NCBI GenBank assembly: GCA_942492125.1
Contig: CALODM010000017.1
Location: 62,001 to 126,000 of the forward strand
Direction: 5' to 3'
DNA from: BCD1 sp942492125
GTDB taxonomy: Bacteria > Bacteroidota > Bacteroidia > Chitinophagales > Saprospiraceae
Length of the DNA stretch: 64,000 bases
Of this stretch, positions 1 to 8,645 are shown in pieces (the stretch's first letter is position 1; each line of letters opens with the position of its first letter). The translations under genes and the position numbers were made by a program. The notes beneath the pieces were generated by a model. It made no database searches. It was given only the letters and a program-made list of their open reading frames with translations, and had not been told where the DNA came from.

Positions 1-34
1 GGTGTTTTATTATTTGTAACATAATCGATTGGTT

Positions 35-913
35 TTATTCCCAGCTACGAACTCTTTTAGTGAAAATGACTTCACCGTTATTGATAGCTAATTGTTTTAT
101 TTTTTCAAGGGGATCCAGGTAGATTTTTCTTTCCCAGCCCCACCATGTTTTTTTCTGTATATAAAATTGCCAGCCATAAACTTTAGATCTGACCCCACCC
201 TCGGCAATTTCGATTTTTTGGTAGGAGACTCCTTTTACATTGTGCTTGTGCAGAAGAATGTGAAAAATTTCTCCGATTGATTTTTCAATAGGTGCTCTGA
301 TATTAAATTTGATGGTTTCATGTGCTTTGTATTTGGCCGGGATCTGGAAGTGTAAAATCATGGCTTTCCCGGGTTCAATCCGCGGCACCTCCTGGTCATA
401 GGGGAGCATCCAGGCAATAATCTTTTTCACAGGAATATTTTCCCAGTCTCTGAAGGCTTTTCTGGTTATGGTTGGAATGAAAAAGATAATACCACTGACC
501 ACAAATAACCAGGCATATCCAATTTGCTGAATATCCGTTTTCTCAAATAACCAGAACACTACTGCAAACCCTGTCATAAATACCAGGTAAACCAGGATGC
601 TGAATGTCAGGTTTATACCAAAATTTAAATCATTTCCGATGTTGAGTTTCCCGTAGGTTAACCGATCATGCAACCACCCTGCACCCAAAAAGAAAGGAAT
701 CATGATCAATTGAAGCTTTGCGGCCTCCCAAACAGCCGGTGGCCGGATGAGCCAGCCGGTCATTCCCAGGAGTCCGAAAAGGAAAAAGCCTATCAGCAGA
801 TACCAGATCGTTCGTTTTACAAAAACCTTTTGATCACCCTTGATCAGCAGCATAACGATCAAATCAATGAGCATCAAAAAAACCAAAATCGATATGAACC
901 ATAAAAAAGCCAT
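35..913 (-). CDS. tssN: T6SSiii membrane protein TssN
   Basis: A 292-residue protein with about five hydrophobic segments in its first 150 residues (roughly 1-24, 35-56, 66-80, 99-120, 133-149) followed by a soluble C-terminal domain rich in beta-forming and basic residues. This layout and the sequence resemble TssN, a component specific to the Bacteroidota subtype-iii T6SS, which lacks the TssJLM membrane complex; TssN is thought to belong to the alternative trans-envelope complex. It lies 5 bp downstream of the tssG-like gene and is the last T6SS gene before the left edge, so the operon (for instance tssK, tssP, tssQ, tssR) probably continues outside. The family is assigned from length, topology, context and recalled similarity, without an alignment. 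Confidence 0.75.
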   Translation of the reverse strand: MAFLWFISILVFLMLIDLIVMLLIKGDQKVFVKRTIWYLLIGFFLFGLLGMTGWLIRPPAVWEAAKLQLIMIPFFLGAGWLHDRLTYGKLNIGNDLNFGINLTFSILVYLVFMTGFAVVFWLFEKTDIQQIGYAWLFVVSGIIFFIPTITRKAFRDWENIPVKKIIAWMLPYDQEVPRIEPGKAMILHFQIPAKYKAHETIKFNIRAPIEKSIGEIFHILLHKHNVKGVSYQKIEIAEGGVRSKVYGWQFYIQKKTWWGWERKIYLDPLEKIKQLAINNGEVIFTKRVRSWE

Positions 914-918
914 AAGAT

Positions 919-1860
919 CTAATTAAATACGCTGGAATACCCCAGGCGTGAAGCGGAAGGATCTGCATTTAAAACAAATCCGTTTTCTTTATTTTTCAGA
1001 CAAATATTGATTTTGTAGTCAACTTCAAATGGAATAAAATAACTGATCAGGATTTCCATCAATTTTCGTTTTTGTCCAGATTCGAGATATTGATGGATTT
1101 GGTTTAGTGCCACATCTTCCACTGTAATTGACCAGGCTGGGAAAATATCATTGGTTTTGCTGCCTGAGATGAAATCTATACCCAACCTGGCGGAACCCAG
1201 GGTCGTAAAAATGCCATTTTCAAAAACCACCTCTTCCGGATAATAGCGACTTATGGAAACCCTATTCTGTAATACTTTGCTGAAACAATACGCCGTCAAA
1301 GGGATATCTCCACTTATTTGATGGGCATGCGGCAACAGAAAAAACAATGCAGAGCGTTCCAGGGGTGTCATCTGTAAGTCGAGGCCCCAGATGGCTTTCA
1401 GAAAATCATTGCCTTTGCGGGAAGAAAATCCAAACAGAATGCTTCGTTCCCTGGCTTCCAGTTCAATACGCTTCCTGAAAAATTCCTGCTCAAAAGGTAG
1501 AAAAAACAACCTGGCATCGGCTTCCTTTTCATTTTGGTATTTACTGTCGGCGACCATGTCAGTGGCAGACTTAAACCCCTTTCTGCCCTTGGCCCTGTGT
1601 ACCAAAGCCTGTGGAAGGCCATCGTAAATACCTTCTCTTGCTACTTCGAAGTACAATAGTTCTTTGGATCTCTCTCTTGGTGCTTTGGCAATCACGCCGA
1701 GTACGTCATTGGTGTTTGGACGTGCAAAAACACCCCTGGGACAGATCACGATGTCCTGAATGGAAATTAGCTTCTGCTCGAGTAATTCGACCAGAATTAC
1801 CTCAATTTTTGCCTTCAGCAATGGCAACCGCTCCAGCATTTCTTTGATTTCCATCTGCAT
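919..1860 (-). CDS. tssG: T6SSiii baseplate protein TssG
   Basis: A 313-residue protein without membrane segments. The C-terminal half carries TssG-like features: 'ARLGIDFISGSKTND' followed by a stretch with a Leu/Tyr-rich helix and a last block ending 'SRLGYSSVFN', matching the usual 'LG..t.lG' pattern at the end of TssG proteins. TssG joins TssF, TssE and TssK in the T6SS baseplate wedge in the cytoplasm. It is placed directly after tssF (10 bp) and before tssN (5 bp), the expected tssE-F-G order, which supports the call more than the sequence alone. Start at the ATG at 1860; a second ATG two codons in is equally possible. Confidence 0.75.
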   Translation of the reverse strand: MQMEIKEMLERLPLLKAKIEVILVELLEQKLISIQDIVICPRGVFARPNTNDVLGVIAKAPRERSKELLYFEVAREGIYDGLPQALVHRAKGRKGFKSATDMVADSKYQNEKEADARLFFLPFEQEFFRKRIELEARERSILFGFSSRKGNDFLKAIWGLDLQMTPLERSALFFLLPHAHQISGDIPLTAYCFSKVLQNRVSISRYYPEEVVFENGIFTTLGSARLGIDFISGSKTNDIFPAWSITVEDVALNQIHQYLESGQKRKLMEILISYFIPFEVDYKINICLKNKENGFVLNADPSASRLGYSSVFN

Positions 1861-1870
1861 CCCGTTTAGT

Positions 1871-3722
1871 TTATTGAGCTACTTTTACCCTTATGGGGAA
1901 AAAGCCTGTCGTTAAATGCTCCATGTTTTTTTGAATATCTGAACAAAATACATTCCATTCATTGGGTTGGGTAATGGCTCCAGGTGCCGGTCGTAACCAT
2001 ATTTCAACCACTCTTATCAATCCCCGGCCCGGAGCATTATCAATTTCCACACCTTTTTTTATTTCCACCGATTCGAGTTTCGAACCAACCTTGGCAAAAC
2101 AAAATGATTTTATATCCTCATTGGTGACAATGCGCCCCCTCGATGTAAGTGCTTTCTTATATTGCTGAACACTGTCTTCCGGCTTTAGCCTGTTTCTGCC
2201 CCCCTTGGTAGGTGTAACAAAAATGATGGATGATCTGTCGACAAAGAGGTCTTTGTCCATACTGAGAGTATTGCCAATATGAATGTTATTGGCAAAAGAA
2301 CCATTGGTGGTCCAGTATTCTGCCCAGACACTGTCGTTCGGATTCCTGGGTTTGGCCACCAAATACGGTATGGGTTCGTGATGTTTTTTAATCAGGGATA
2401 TTTTTTTGGAAACCCTGGCAATGACATGATCCAGTTCCTTAATATCAGCGGAGTTAAAATCGAGCGAAGTTCCTGAAAAGGAAGAACTTTCATCGCGTAA
2501 CAGATCCACCAGGTGGGTCATCAGTTCCGCAGCATTCCTCTGGTTCAAATTTAGCGACTCCCTGGCCACTCCTTATATGGAATAATCCAGCTTTAAAATC
2601 TTCAGAATCCAGAGATTCAGAGTGCCTGTAGTTCAGGTCATCCGTATTATAGAGCTTGTTAAAAGAATAGAAATAGGCATCATTGATCAGGGGAAGAATA
2701 TTGATGTTGGGTTTCAGGGAAAAATATTTTTTTTGAAGTCTTTTGTTGATAACCGGAAAGCAATTCAGGGTGCATTGGATATTGTCGAGCGCCTTGTCGG
2801 GGATGGTCGTCGGGAAGGCTATTTTTATCCACAATAATTCTTCTGCAAACGCCTGTAATTCCTGTACGGTGAAAACATTCAGAAATTCACGAGGGTATTC
2901 ACAAAGTAACTTTTTCAGGTTTACTTCATTTTCTTCCTCCCCTTTAAACCCTTGAATATTCACAAAGTTTTTTTCATATTCCCAGGCTACTTCATCATCG
3001 ATTTGTTTACTAATATCAAAAGCGCTTTCATTGGATTTTACGGATCGGAGCTTTTCTTTGGAAGGGATTCCGGAAGTGATCTGCAACTCATGATTTTCGA
3101 TGGTCCAGCGACCCAGCGGGATAAGATTGAGGTATTGCTGCTTGTCGGCGTCAAGATGCCAGTCAAAGTAAAAGCTGAGGTTGTTGATTGTTTTTATGGC
3201 TTTGTCAAATTCCAGCCCCAGCCACAAAGCTGATCTTTCCAGTTTGGCCCCACTGGAAGACTCCAAAAGGAGTTCTTTGTGTATGATTTCCTGGGATTGA
3301 AATATTTTTGAACCACAGGCGAAATATTTTATGCCCGCATTAAAAACATCTACCGTTTTTAAAGGGGAGAAATAGACATCTCTGGTTTCTCCCTGGAACT
3401 CCCAGGTCAGGTAGAATTGATTTTCAGGTTTCAGTGCACTTTGTGGTTCGACAGACCGGGCATGCAGGATGGCATGACTGGGTTTTGCCCCGGTGAGGAC
3501 ATCCGGGGTTAAGGATTCTACCAATCGGGTAAGGACACGATTGGAAGAATTATTGATCTCCTGGGAAACCTTCTCGAATTCTTTGGAAAGGGCGCCGACG
3601 AGCAACTTTATCAATGGGTCGAAGGCATTGATATCCATTTCCGTTTCTTTATAGCCCCATTCCTGGGCTATTGTTTTCAGCATCCGGTTCCGGATAATTT
3701 CCTTGGATTCAATTATAGACAT
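1871..3722 (-). CDS. tssF: T6SSiii baseplate protein TssF, frame broken
   Basis: Two overlapping reading frames together give a TssF-sized protein of about 615 residues. The upstream part (from ATG 3722) starts with the typical TssF head: 'SKEIIRNRMLKTIAQEWGY' and 'FDPLIKLLVGALSKEFEKV'. Its frame goes wrong after 'GLFHIRSGQGV' and stops at 2490; the downstream frame resumes with 'RNAAELMTHLVDLLRDE' and runs to 1871. Skipping one base between about 2538 and 2552 restores one continuous protein, for example through 'GQGVANLNQRNAAEL' if the A3 run is one base too long. TssF is an essential baseplate wedge subunit. The downstream part has no strong start of its own (only a GTG), so two separate genes are unlikely. 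Sequencing error is the favoured cause. Confidence 0.8.
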
Positions 3723-3730
3723 AATAAAAA

Positions 3731-4168
3731 TTAATCTTCTGAAATCGGACTAAAGAAAATCTCATAATCCGAGCGTTCAAATATTTCATTAGTGGGTACC
3801 AGCCGGCCTTTGATCGCAATATTTATCTTTCGTTGTACCCGAATAATTTTATTTTCCGGATTCCTCAAAGGAGTCACGCTGATGTTTACCTTGACGATCA
3901 CATTGTTTAACCGGGGTTCTAACCTTTCCAGCTGTGTAGCAAGGGAGTGTTCTATTTCATTTTTCCAGGCATTTATTTTGGGCAACACCTCAAAATCATA
4001 ATCCCAGACACTGCAACCGAAAGTGGGATCAAATCTGTACTCCCCGAACCTCGTCACCAGGATGATTTCAATATGCTGATGTACAGAGGAATGCAGATCA
4101 CATTTGGCCGGTTTATTCTTTTCGAAAAAGTCCCGGAAATTAACCGGAAGCTCATAAAAGGAATCCAT
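3731..4168 (-). CDS. tssE: T6SS baseplate protein TssE (gp25-like)
   Basis: A 145-residue protein of the GPW/gp25 lysozyme-like fold family. The characteristic stretch 'ILVTRFGEYRFDPTFGCSV' (around residues 36-54) matches the gp25 'llT..GEr...p.fGs' pattern, followed by the helix-strand part 'RLEPRLNNVIVKVNISV'. TssE forms the baseplate collar that starts sheath assembly; despite its fold name it is not expected to be a lysozyme. It sits 8 bp upstream of tssF and 7 bp downstream of vgrG on the same strand, with very tight spacing that indicates co-translation in the T6SS operon. Confidence 0.85.
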   Translation of the reverse strand: MDSFYELPVNFRDFFEKNKPAKCDLHSSVHQHIEIILVTRFGEYRFDPTFGCSVWDYDFEVLPKINAWKNEIEHSLATQLERLEPRLNNVIVKVNISVTPLRNPENKIIRVQRKINIAIKGRLVPTNEIFERSDYEIFFSPISED

Positions 4169-4175
4169 AATTTGC

Positions 4176-5963
4176 TCAATTCAGTTTAACAATCGGAGCG
4201 GTGAGGCCAACTTTGGCTCCCCCGGTCAGGTTAATTTCTGCCCCTGCAGTGATGCCTGCTTTGGTCTTTGCACTAACAGATAATTCTGTGGTACTCATGG
4301 TGGTTTTTGTCCCGGCAGAGGTGGCCAGTTCCTTGCCTCCGTTTAATCCCATATTGCCACCGGCATCGGCCGTCAGGTCAGTGCCGGCATTGATGGTGAC
4401 ATTCTTTTCCGCAGTAATGGAGATGTTGGCAGCAGACAATTCAATATCTCCGGCGGAAGTGATGCTGATTTTTCCGGAACCGCCCAGGTTTAGATGGATC
4501 ACATTGGCTCCATTGACGATTTTGATCTCTTCGCCTCCCCCTTTATCGTTAAAAAATATCTGGTTGCCGCTCTTGGTTTTGATTACCTTGGAGTTGTTCT
4601 CCGAATCGCCCACTCCTTCAGGTTTGGATTTTCCGTGATAAACGCAGCCCATTACGAAGGATTTTGAAGGGTTGTTTTGTTCAAATCCCACAATGACTTC
4701 ATCTCCGATTTCAGGCACAAAAAAGTAACCCTGACCACTACCTGCGGCAGAGGCAGCCAACCTGATCCATGGAGTCGTTTCGCCTCCTTCCTGCCAATGA
4801 AACTGTACTTTTATACGACCCAATCCTTCGGGGTCATTATTTTCCTTGACAACAGCCACCTGGGTTTCGCAATGCGGTTGCCTGACATAGGAATTATGTG
4901 GTTTTTGCTGGATCGAAGCGGGGATGGCTTCGAAATTATTGTGGTAATTTCCTGCGCCATCGGTATAATGGGCAATACTGCATATGGTAAATTCACCATA
5001 AGTTACGGGTACCGGAGGAGCTGCACTTCCGGCTACACTGACATTGCCGGTTACTTTAACTTTACTACCGGGTCTTAGTAGAGGGCTGTCTGAAGATCCA
5101 GTGATAATTACCATGTCATTGGCTTTGTCCGTTCTTCTGAACTTTGCGAAATTATCCAGCATGGATTTGGCATCCACCAGTTCCTGGTAGAGCAGGGTAG
5201 GTTTGTTGCTGAAAAGTTTTTTGGATTCATCAAAAACAAAAGAGCCATATTTGTCCAGATCAGCCACATCTGCCGAATCGGAAGGACTTTCCAGTACTTT
5301 GTTGTTCAGATAGTCGTAGGATTGTAATTTGAACTCTGTTGGTAATAACCGCAACGATAAGTCAAAATTGAACAGGTTCTTACCAAGCATCAGGGGAATG
5401 GCCTCTGAGGCAGCAGGTTTGCCAAAATATAACTTTTGACCATCGTGGTAAAACCATTCTCCATATAGTTGAGCCAATCTGCTGATAAACTCGTAATTGC
5501 TTTCTTTGTACTGAACCACATAAGGGATTTTTACCGAATTCTTGGGTTTGACCTCGATATCGAGATTGCCGTAAAGGCTAACAATATCATTGACAATGGC
5601 TTTTAAATCTTTCTCCGTATAGGATTTACAATTCGGGCCATCATCTGTCAGGATAGAAGAACTAAACCCGGAAATGACTAATTCGCTGTAACCGCCGAGA
5701 CTTCTGGAAAGGCCGATATTCGAGACTATTCCTTTGAAGAAAGGTTCTGAGGTCAGGCTGAACCATTCAGAATCCAGGCTGATCTCCATGGGTTTTCCTA
5801 TTAATTTTTTACTTTCATCCAGCAGGGAGTTGTCCTTTTCTTCAATAGGGGCGATAATCTTGAACTGATGATGTTGATGAATGTCCTGGAGAAGGGAGAA
5901 ATTGGTAATTGGAGCAATTTTAGTCCCGTCGATCTCGATATTGAGCTTTACTTTTCGTGCCAC
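4176..5963 (-). CDS. vgrG: T6SS spike protein VgrG (TssI)
   Basis: A 595-residue VgrG. Residues 1 to about 350 are the gp27-like barrel region. An OB-fold gp5 domain follows, recognisable by 'DPEGLGRIKVQFHWQ' and 'PEIGDEVIVGFEQNNPSKS'. From about residue 480 the protein becomes a repetitive Ala/Thr/Gly-rich beta-prism needle ('ITSAGDIELSAANISITA'). The needle ends at residue 595 without an extra effector domain, so this is a structural spike, and toxins are likely carried by the separate PAAR-RHS protein encoded from 12757. It trimerises on the Hcp tube tip. It is separated from hcp by 285 bp containing a strong hairpin, which could set a lower level of vgrG than of hcp. Confidence 0.93.
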   Translation of the reverse strand: MARKVKLNIEIDGTKIAPITNFSLLQDIHQHHQFKIIAPIEEKDNSLLDESKKLIGKPMEISLDSEWFSLTSEPFFKGIVSNIGLSRSLGGYSELVISGFSSSILTDDGPNCKSYTEKDLKAIVNDIVSLYGNLDIEVKPKNSVKIPYVVQYKESNYEFISRLAQLYGEWFYHDGQKLYFGKPAASEAIPLMLGKNLFNFDLSLRLLPTEFKLQSYDYLNNKVLESPSDSADVADLDKYGSFVFDESKKLFSNKPTLLYQELVDAKSMLDNFAKFRRTDKANDMVIITGSSDSPLLRPGSKVKVTGNVSVAGSAAPPVPVTYGEFTICSIAHYTDGAGNYHNNFEAIPASIQQKPHNSYVRQPHCETQVAVVKENNDPEGLGRIKVQFHWQEGGETTPWIRLAASAAGSGQGYFFVPEIGDEVIVGFEQNNPSKSFVMGCVYHGKSKPEGVGDSENNSKVIKTKSGNQIFFNDKGGGEEIKIVNGANVIHLNLGGSGKISITSAGDIELSAANISITAEKNVTINAGTDLTADAGGNMGLNGGKELATSAGTKTTMSTTELSVSAKTKAGITAGAEINLTGGAKVGLTAPIVKLN

Positions 5964-6141
5964 AATAAAAGGATTTTGAATAGTTAAAATACAAATGCCC
6001 GGGTTTTAAGTACCAAAGTTAAATCTTACAAAAGGTGTGACAGGTTTTCTTCCGGGGTAGATAAATACGGTTACAAGACGCATAAGTTGTTTCATGGCAA
6101 ATCAGTGCGTGAATGATCAGATCAAGTATGGAAAAGGCGTG

Positions 6142-6239
6142 GGACTAAATATATTACGCTTCAGCAATGCCTGAAAGGGAATGGTCTCATAGGGAAGAAG
6201 AATTCCTTCCAATTGATGAAGCGTAATAATATTTAGTCC
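6142..6239 (-). terminator. Large inverted repeat just downstream of hcp
   Basis: A 22-nt arm at 6142-6163 is the reverse complement of a 23-nt arm at 6217-6239, differing only by one extra A. The intervening about 53 bp contain a smaller pairing around 'ggaagaagaattccttcc'. The structure starts 9 bp beyond the hcp stop on the transcribed strand. A long, AU-rich hairpin with no clear terminal U-run fits an attenuating or mRNA-stabilising stem between highly expressed hcp and the downstream spike/baseplate genes. Full termination is less likely because the next T6SS genes would then need their own promoter. The remaining 5964-6141 shows nothing else. Confidence 0.5.
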
Positions 6240-6248
6240 TGGGGTACC

Positions 6249-6638
6249 CTAGGATACCCATTCATTTTCAATGTTCGCGTCGTTCATGGTCAGTTCTCTG
6301 GCGGAAATTACGCAACTCATTTTCATTGGGCTGTCGCCCACATGGTCAAATGTTTCTGTAAAGGAAACGAGGTATGCATCCGCAAATTCAAGAACTTTCA
6401 TGGTTGCATCACTATCCCTTTTGTAGAATTCGATACTTCCCGCTTTCAGTTGGGTCGGTGAACAGATCCAGGCAATGAGTGATGTGTCTTCAGAAGACTC
6501 GAGTTCGAAATGAACGGTTCCTCCCCTGATATCGGAGGATGGCCTTCCGGAAAAGTCAATGTCACGCTGGATGGAAAAGCTGCAGTGCAGGACACGGTAC
6601 TCAGTACCTTCAATCTTTAATCTTGCTTTGAAAGACAT
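6249..6638 (-). CDS. hcp: T6SSiii tube protein Hcp (TssD)
   Basis: A 129-residue protein beginning 'MSFKARLKIEGTEYRVLHC', typical of the Bacteroidota TssD/Hcp family, with the internal block 'GRPSSDIRGGTVHFELES' that corresponds to the conserved 'G.Ps....gG.i.l..es' segment. It is the inner tube subunit that stacks as hexameric rings inside the TssBC sheath and is propelled out on contraction. It sits between tssC (118 bp downstream of it) and the hairpin upstream of vgrG. High expression relative to neighbours is expected for the family, and the flanking non-coding stretches on both sides leave room for separate regulation. Confidence 0.9.
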   Translation of the reverse strand: MSFKARLKIEGTEYRVLHCSFSIQRDIDFSGRPSSDIRGGTVHFELESSEDTSLIAWICSPTQLKAGSIEFYKRDSDATMKVLEFADAYLVSFTETFDHVGDSPMKMSCVISARELTMNDANIENEWVS

Positions 6639-6756
6639 AATAATGGTGGTTTTTAGTGATTAAAAAAAGTAAAAGAAGCATAGGCAATATGAATCCAGCC
6701 CTCATGCACAAGATTTTGTCATAGTTTCATGGAGTGGGACCTGGTTTCCAACTCTT

Positions 6757-8109
6757 TTATGCTTCGTCGTATTCAGAATTCCAGTCGGGGGAATCGGGGT
6801 CATCGCCTTGGGTACCGTCTAACTTTATTACAAAGTTTTTAGCCGGGAAAAAAGGTTTGACGTGTATGTCCAGCAAAATCCGGTCTTTTTGGTTCGGATC
6901 CTGCTCAAACTTCAATATTTTAAATTTTTCGATCAATTTGTCTGAACCCTTGTTGGATTCCAGAAATTTGATGATCTGTTTTTCAATAACCCGCTTGGTT
7001 TTTGAGTTGAAGTTCTGGAAAGTCATCTTGTTGAGATAGTCACAAAGGCTTTTGGCTATCCAGTCAAATACACGGACTACGGAGTATGTCTGTAATCCAA
7101 GGTTATCGCCGTTGAACAATGTTTTGCTTGAAAAGGCCATGACTTTTCCAAACTCACTGACCATTGGGATCAACCCAAGTTTTTCGAGGTCGCTGATTTC
7201 CATATGCCTCAAGTCAAATCTCACATTGGATACTTCACTCAGCCCCCCGTATTTATAGCCTGCTGATGGTTGAGATATCTTACCGGCATAAAGCTGACCG
7301 GCCAAAGCGGTGGACGGTGGAACAAAGAGGTGTTCTTCCTCTCCCAGGTCGGCTTCTTTTTCTCTTCCTACCAGCCAGTTACAGGTCATCAAAACATTAC
7401 TCCGGTAAGCATCGCTTCCGGAATGTTTGGCGGCTTCAAACAAAGCCATCACGTCATCAGGTGCTTCGAGGTTGCGGAAATCGGTTATCAACATCGCTTT
7501 ATTCTCATGAGCTATTTTAGCCCATTTTTCCAAAACGGCATTTGATTTGAGATATCCGGGTAGAATTAACAAACTGTAGTTCCTGCTGAGGTCCAATCGG
7601 TCGAAGTTGTCCTTCAACTCATTATGAATATGATCGATAAAAACAGTATTGTCCAGATCTGTGATCTGATCCAGTTCTGCATTGACGATGGATACATTTT
7701 TCACCTTTGGGCTGCCTGAATTCTTAAAAAACAGGGCTACTGTCCGGTAAGACTGCTCCAGCTCTTTGGTGGCGTCAAGGGCTGTTTTGACATTTTTGGC
7801 CAACAGTTTCTTGAGTTTATCGGTTTGTTCGGCGGCATTGGAGATCATTTCCGCCAGGTCATCCGTGGTCTCAAGTAATGCTACCCAGGATTCCAGACGA
7901 TCCTTAAGGTCATGCCTTGCTTCCTGATAAGTACTTTCTGAGAGAAAGATATTCTTTAATGCTTTTTTGGACGGGTCCATATTCTGGGCGCCTTCCACTG
8001 TGGTGGAAATAATATCATAACCACCAAAACTGTTCAAATTATTCACATTTTCGTGAAGACGTTCCGCTAGTTGCTGTGGAGATTGTCCGGCTTGTTCTTT
8101 TGCCATCAC
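6757..8109 (-). CDS. tssC: T6SSiii sheath large subunit TssC
   Basis: A 450-residue protein of the Bacteroidota form of TssC. The N-terminal part (residues 1-180) is helix-rich with the conserved 'LLILPGYLKSNAVLEKWAK' region following, and the C-terminal quarter contains 'GLQTYSVVRVFDWIAKSLC' and the attachment-like end 'DIHVKPFFPAKNFVIKLDG', which is where TssC contributes to the contractile sheath lattice. TssC pairs with TssB encoded 50 bp upstream to form the contractile tail sheath that is recycled by TssH. The start could be either of two adjacent ATG codons at 8109 or 8106. Confidence 0.9.
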   Translation of the reverse strand: MMAKEQAGQSPQQLAERLHENVNNLNSFGGYDIISTTVEGAQNMDPSKKALKNIFLSESTYQEARHDLKDRLESWVALLETTDDLAEMISNAAEQTDKLKKLLAKNVKTALDATKELEQSYRTVALFFKNSGSPKVKNVSIVNAELDQITDLDNTVFIDHIHNELKDNFDRLDLSRNYSLLILPGYLKSNAVLEKWAKIAHENKAMLITDFRNLEAPDDVMALFEAAKHSGSDAYRSNVLMTCNWLVGREKEADLGEEEHLFVPPSTALAGQLYAGKISQPSAGYKYGGLSEVSNVRFDLRHMEISDLEKLGLIPMVSEFGKVMAFSSKTLFNGDNLGLQTYSVVRVFDWIAKSLCDYLNKMTFQNFNSKTKRVIEKQIIKFLESNKGSDKLIEKFKILKFEQDPNQKDRILLDIHVKPFFPAKNFVIKLDGTQGDDPDSPDWNSEYDEA

Positions 8110-8159
8110 TTTTCGTTTTTTTGATTAAAAAATAATTGAATGTTCCTGGAAGAAAAGCC

Positions 8160-8618
8160 TTATTCACCAGATGATTCCAACTCCTCAATCAAGGACTTAA
8201 GTGTTTCGATATAGGCAGCCTTAGCTTCAGGGTTTGCCAACATGGCTTTCAAAATTTTGTTGGATTTGAGCTGCTTGATGAATTTTTGATTGTTTTCCTG
8301 TTGCCCATCAAGTCCTTTCAGAAAGTCGCTTTGATTGACAATCCCCTTTTTTCCAAAATCACCTAAGTTTTTGAATTTGAGCTGTTCTTTTTTCTCATTT
8401 CCTTCCTGATCTTCGAAAGCTACTTCCACATTGGGCTTGAAATGTTCGAAGACATCTTCAGGGTTGGTAAGTCCGGTAACCACCTCAGGTTTTATTGCAG
8501 GGTCTGAAGTCAATTTGGCTACCAGCATAGATCTGTTTTTTGCTATTTCAGCAATGGCGGCATTGGCATCTATATCTTTGACATAAGCACCAACTCCCGG
8601 TTTATTATCATCTGCCAT
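8160..8618 (-). CDS. tssB: T6SSiii sheath small subunit TssB
   Basis: A 152-residue, charged, soluble protein with the expected size of TssB. It contains 'LGDFGKKGIVNQSDFLKGL' in the middle, comparable to the 'f..pd.l..qvp.L..ll' sheath segment, and a helical C-terminus 'KAMLANPEAKAAYIETLKSL'. It lies directly between tssH and tssC (27 bp and 50 bp spacers), the usual order in the subtype-iii locus. With TssC it forms the contractile sheath in the cytoplasm. The function rests on size, recalled family similarity and strong gene-order support. Confidence 0.85.
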   Translation of the reverse strand: MADDNKPGVGAYVKDIDANAAIAEIAKNRSMLVAKLTSDPAIKPEVVTGLTNPEDVFEHFKPNVEVAFEDQEGNEKKEQLKFKNLGDFGKKGIVNQSDFLKGLDGQQENNQKFIKQLKSNKILKAMLANPEAKAAYIETLKSLIEELESSGE

Positions 8619-8645
8619 ATCTAAAAAATTTTATTGCGTAAAAAA

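Noticed and set aside
2490..2580. Programmed frameshift in tssF
   Set aside because: No slippery heptamer or strong downstream structure was seen, and many other genes in the window carry similar one-base errors.
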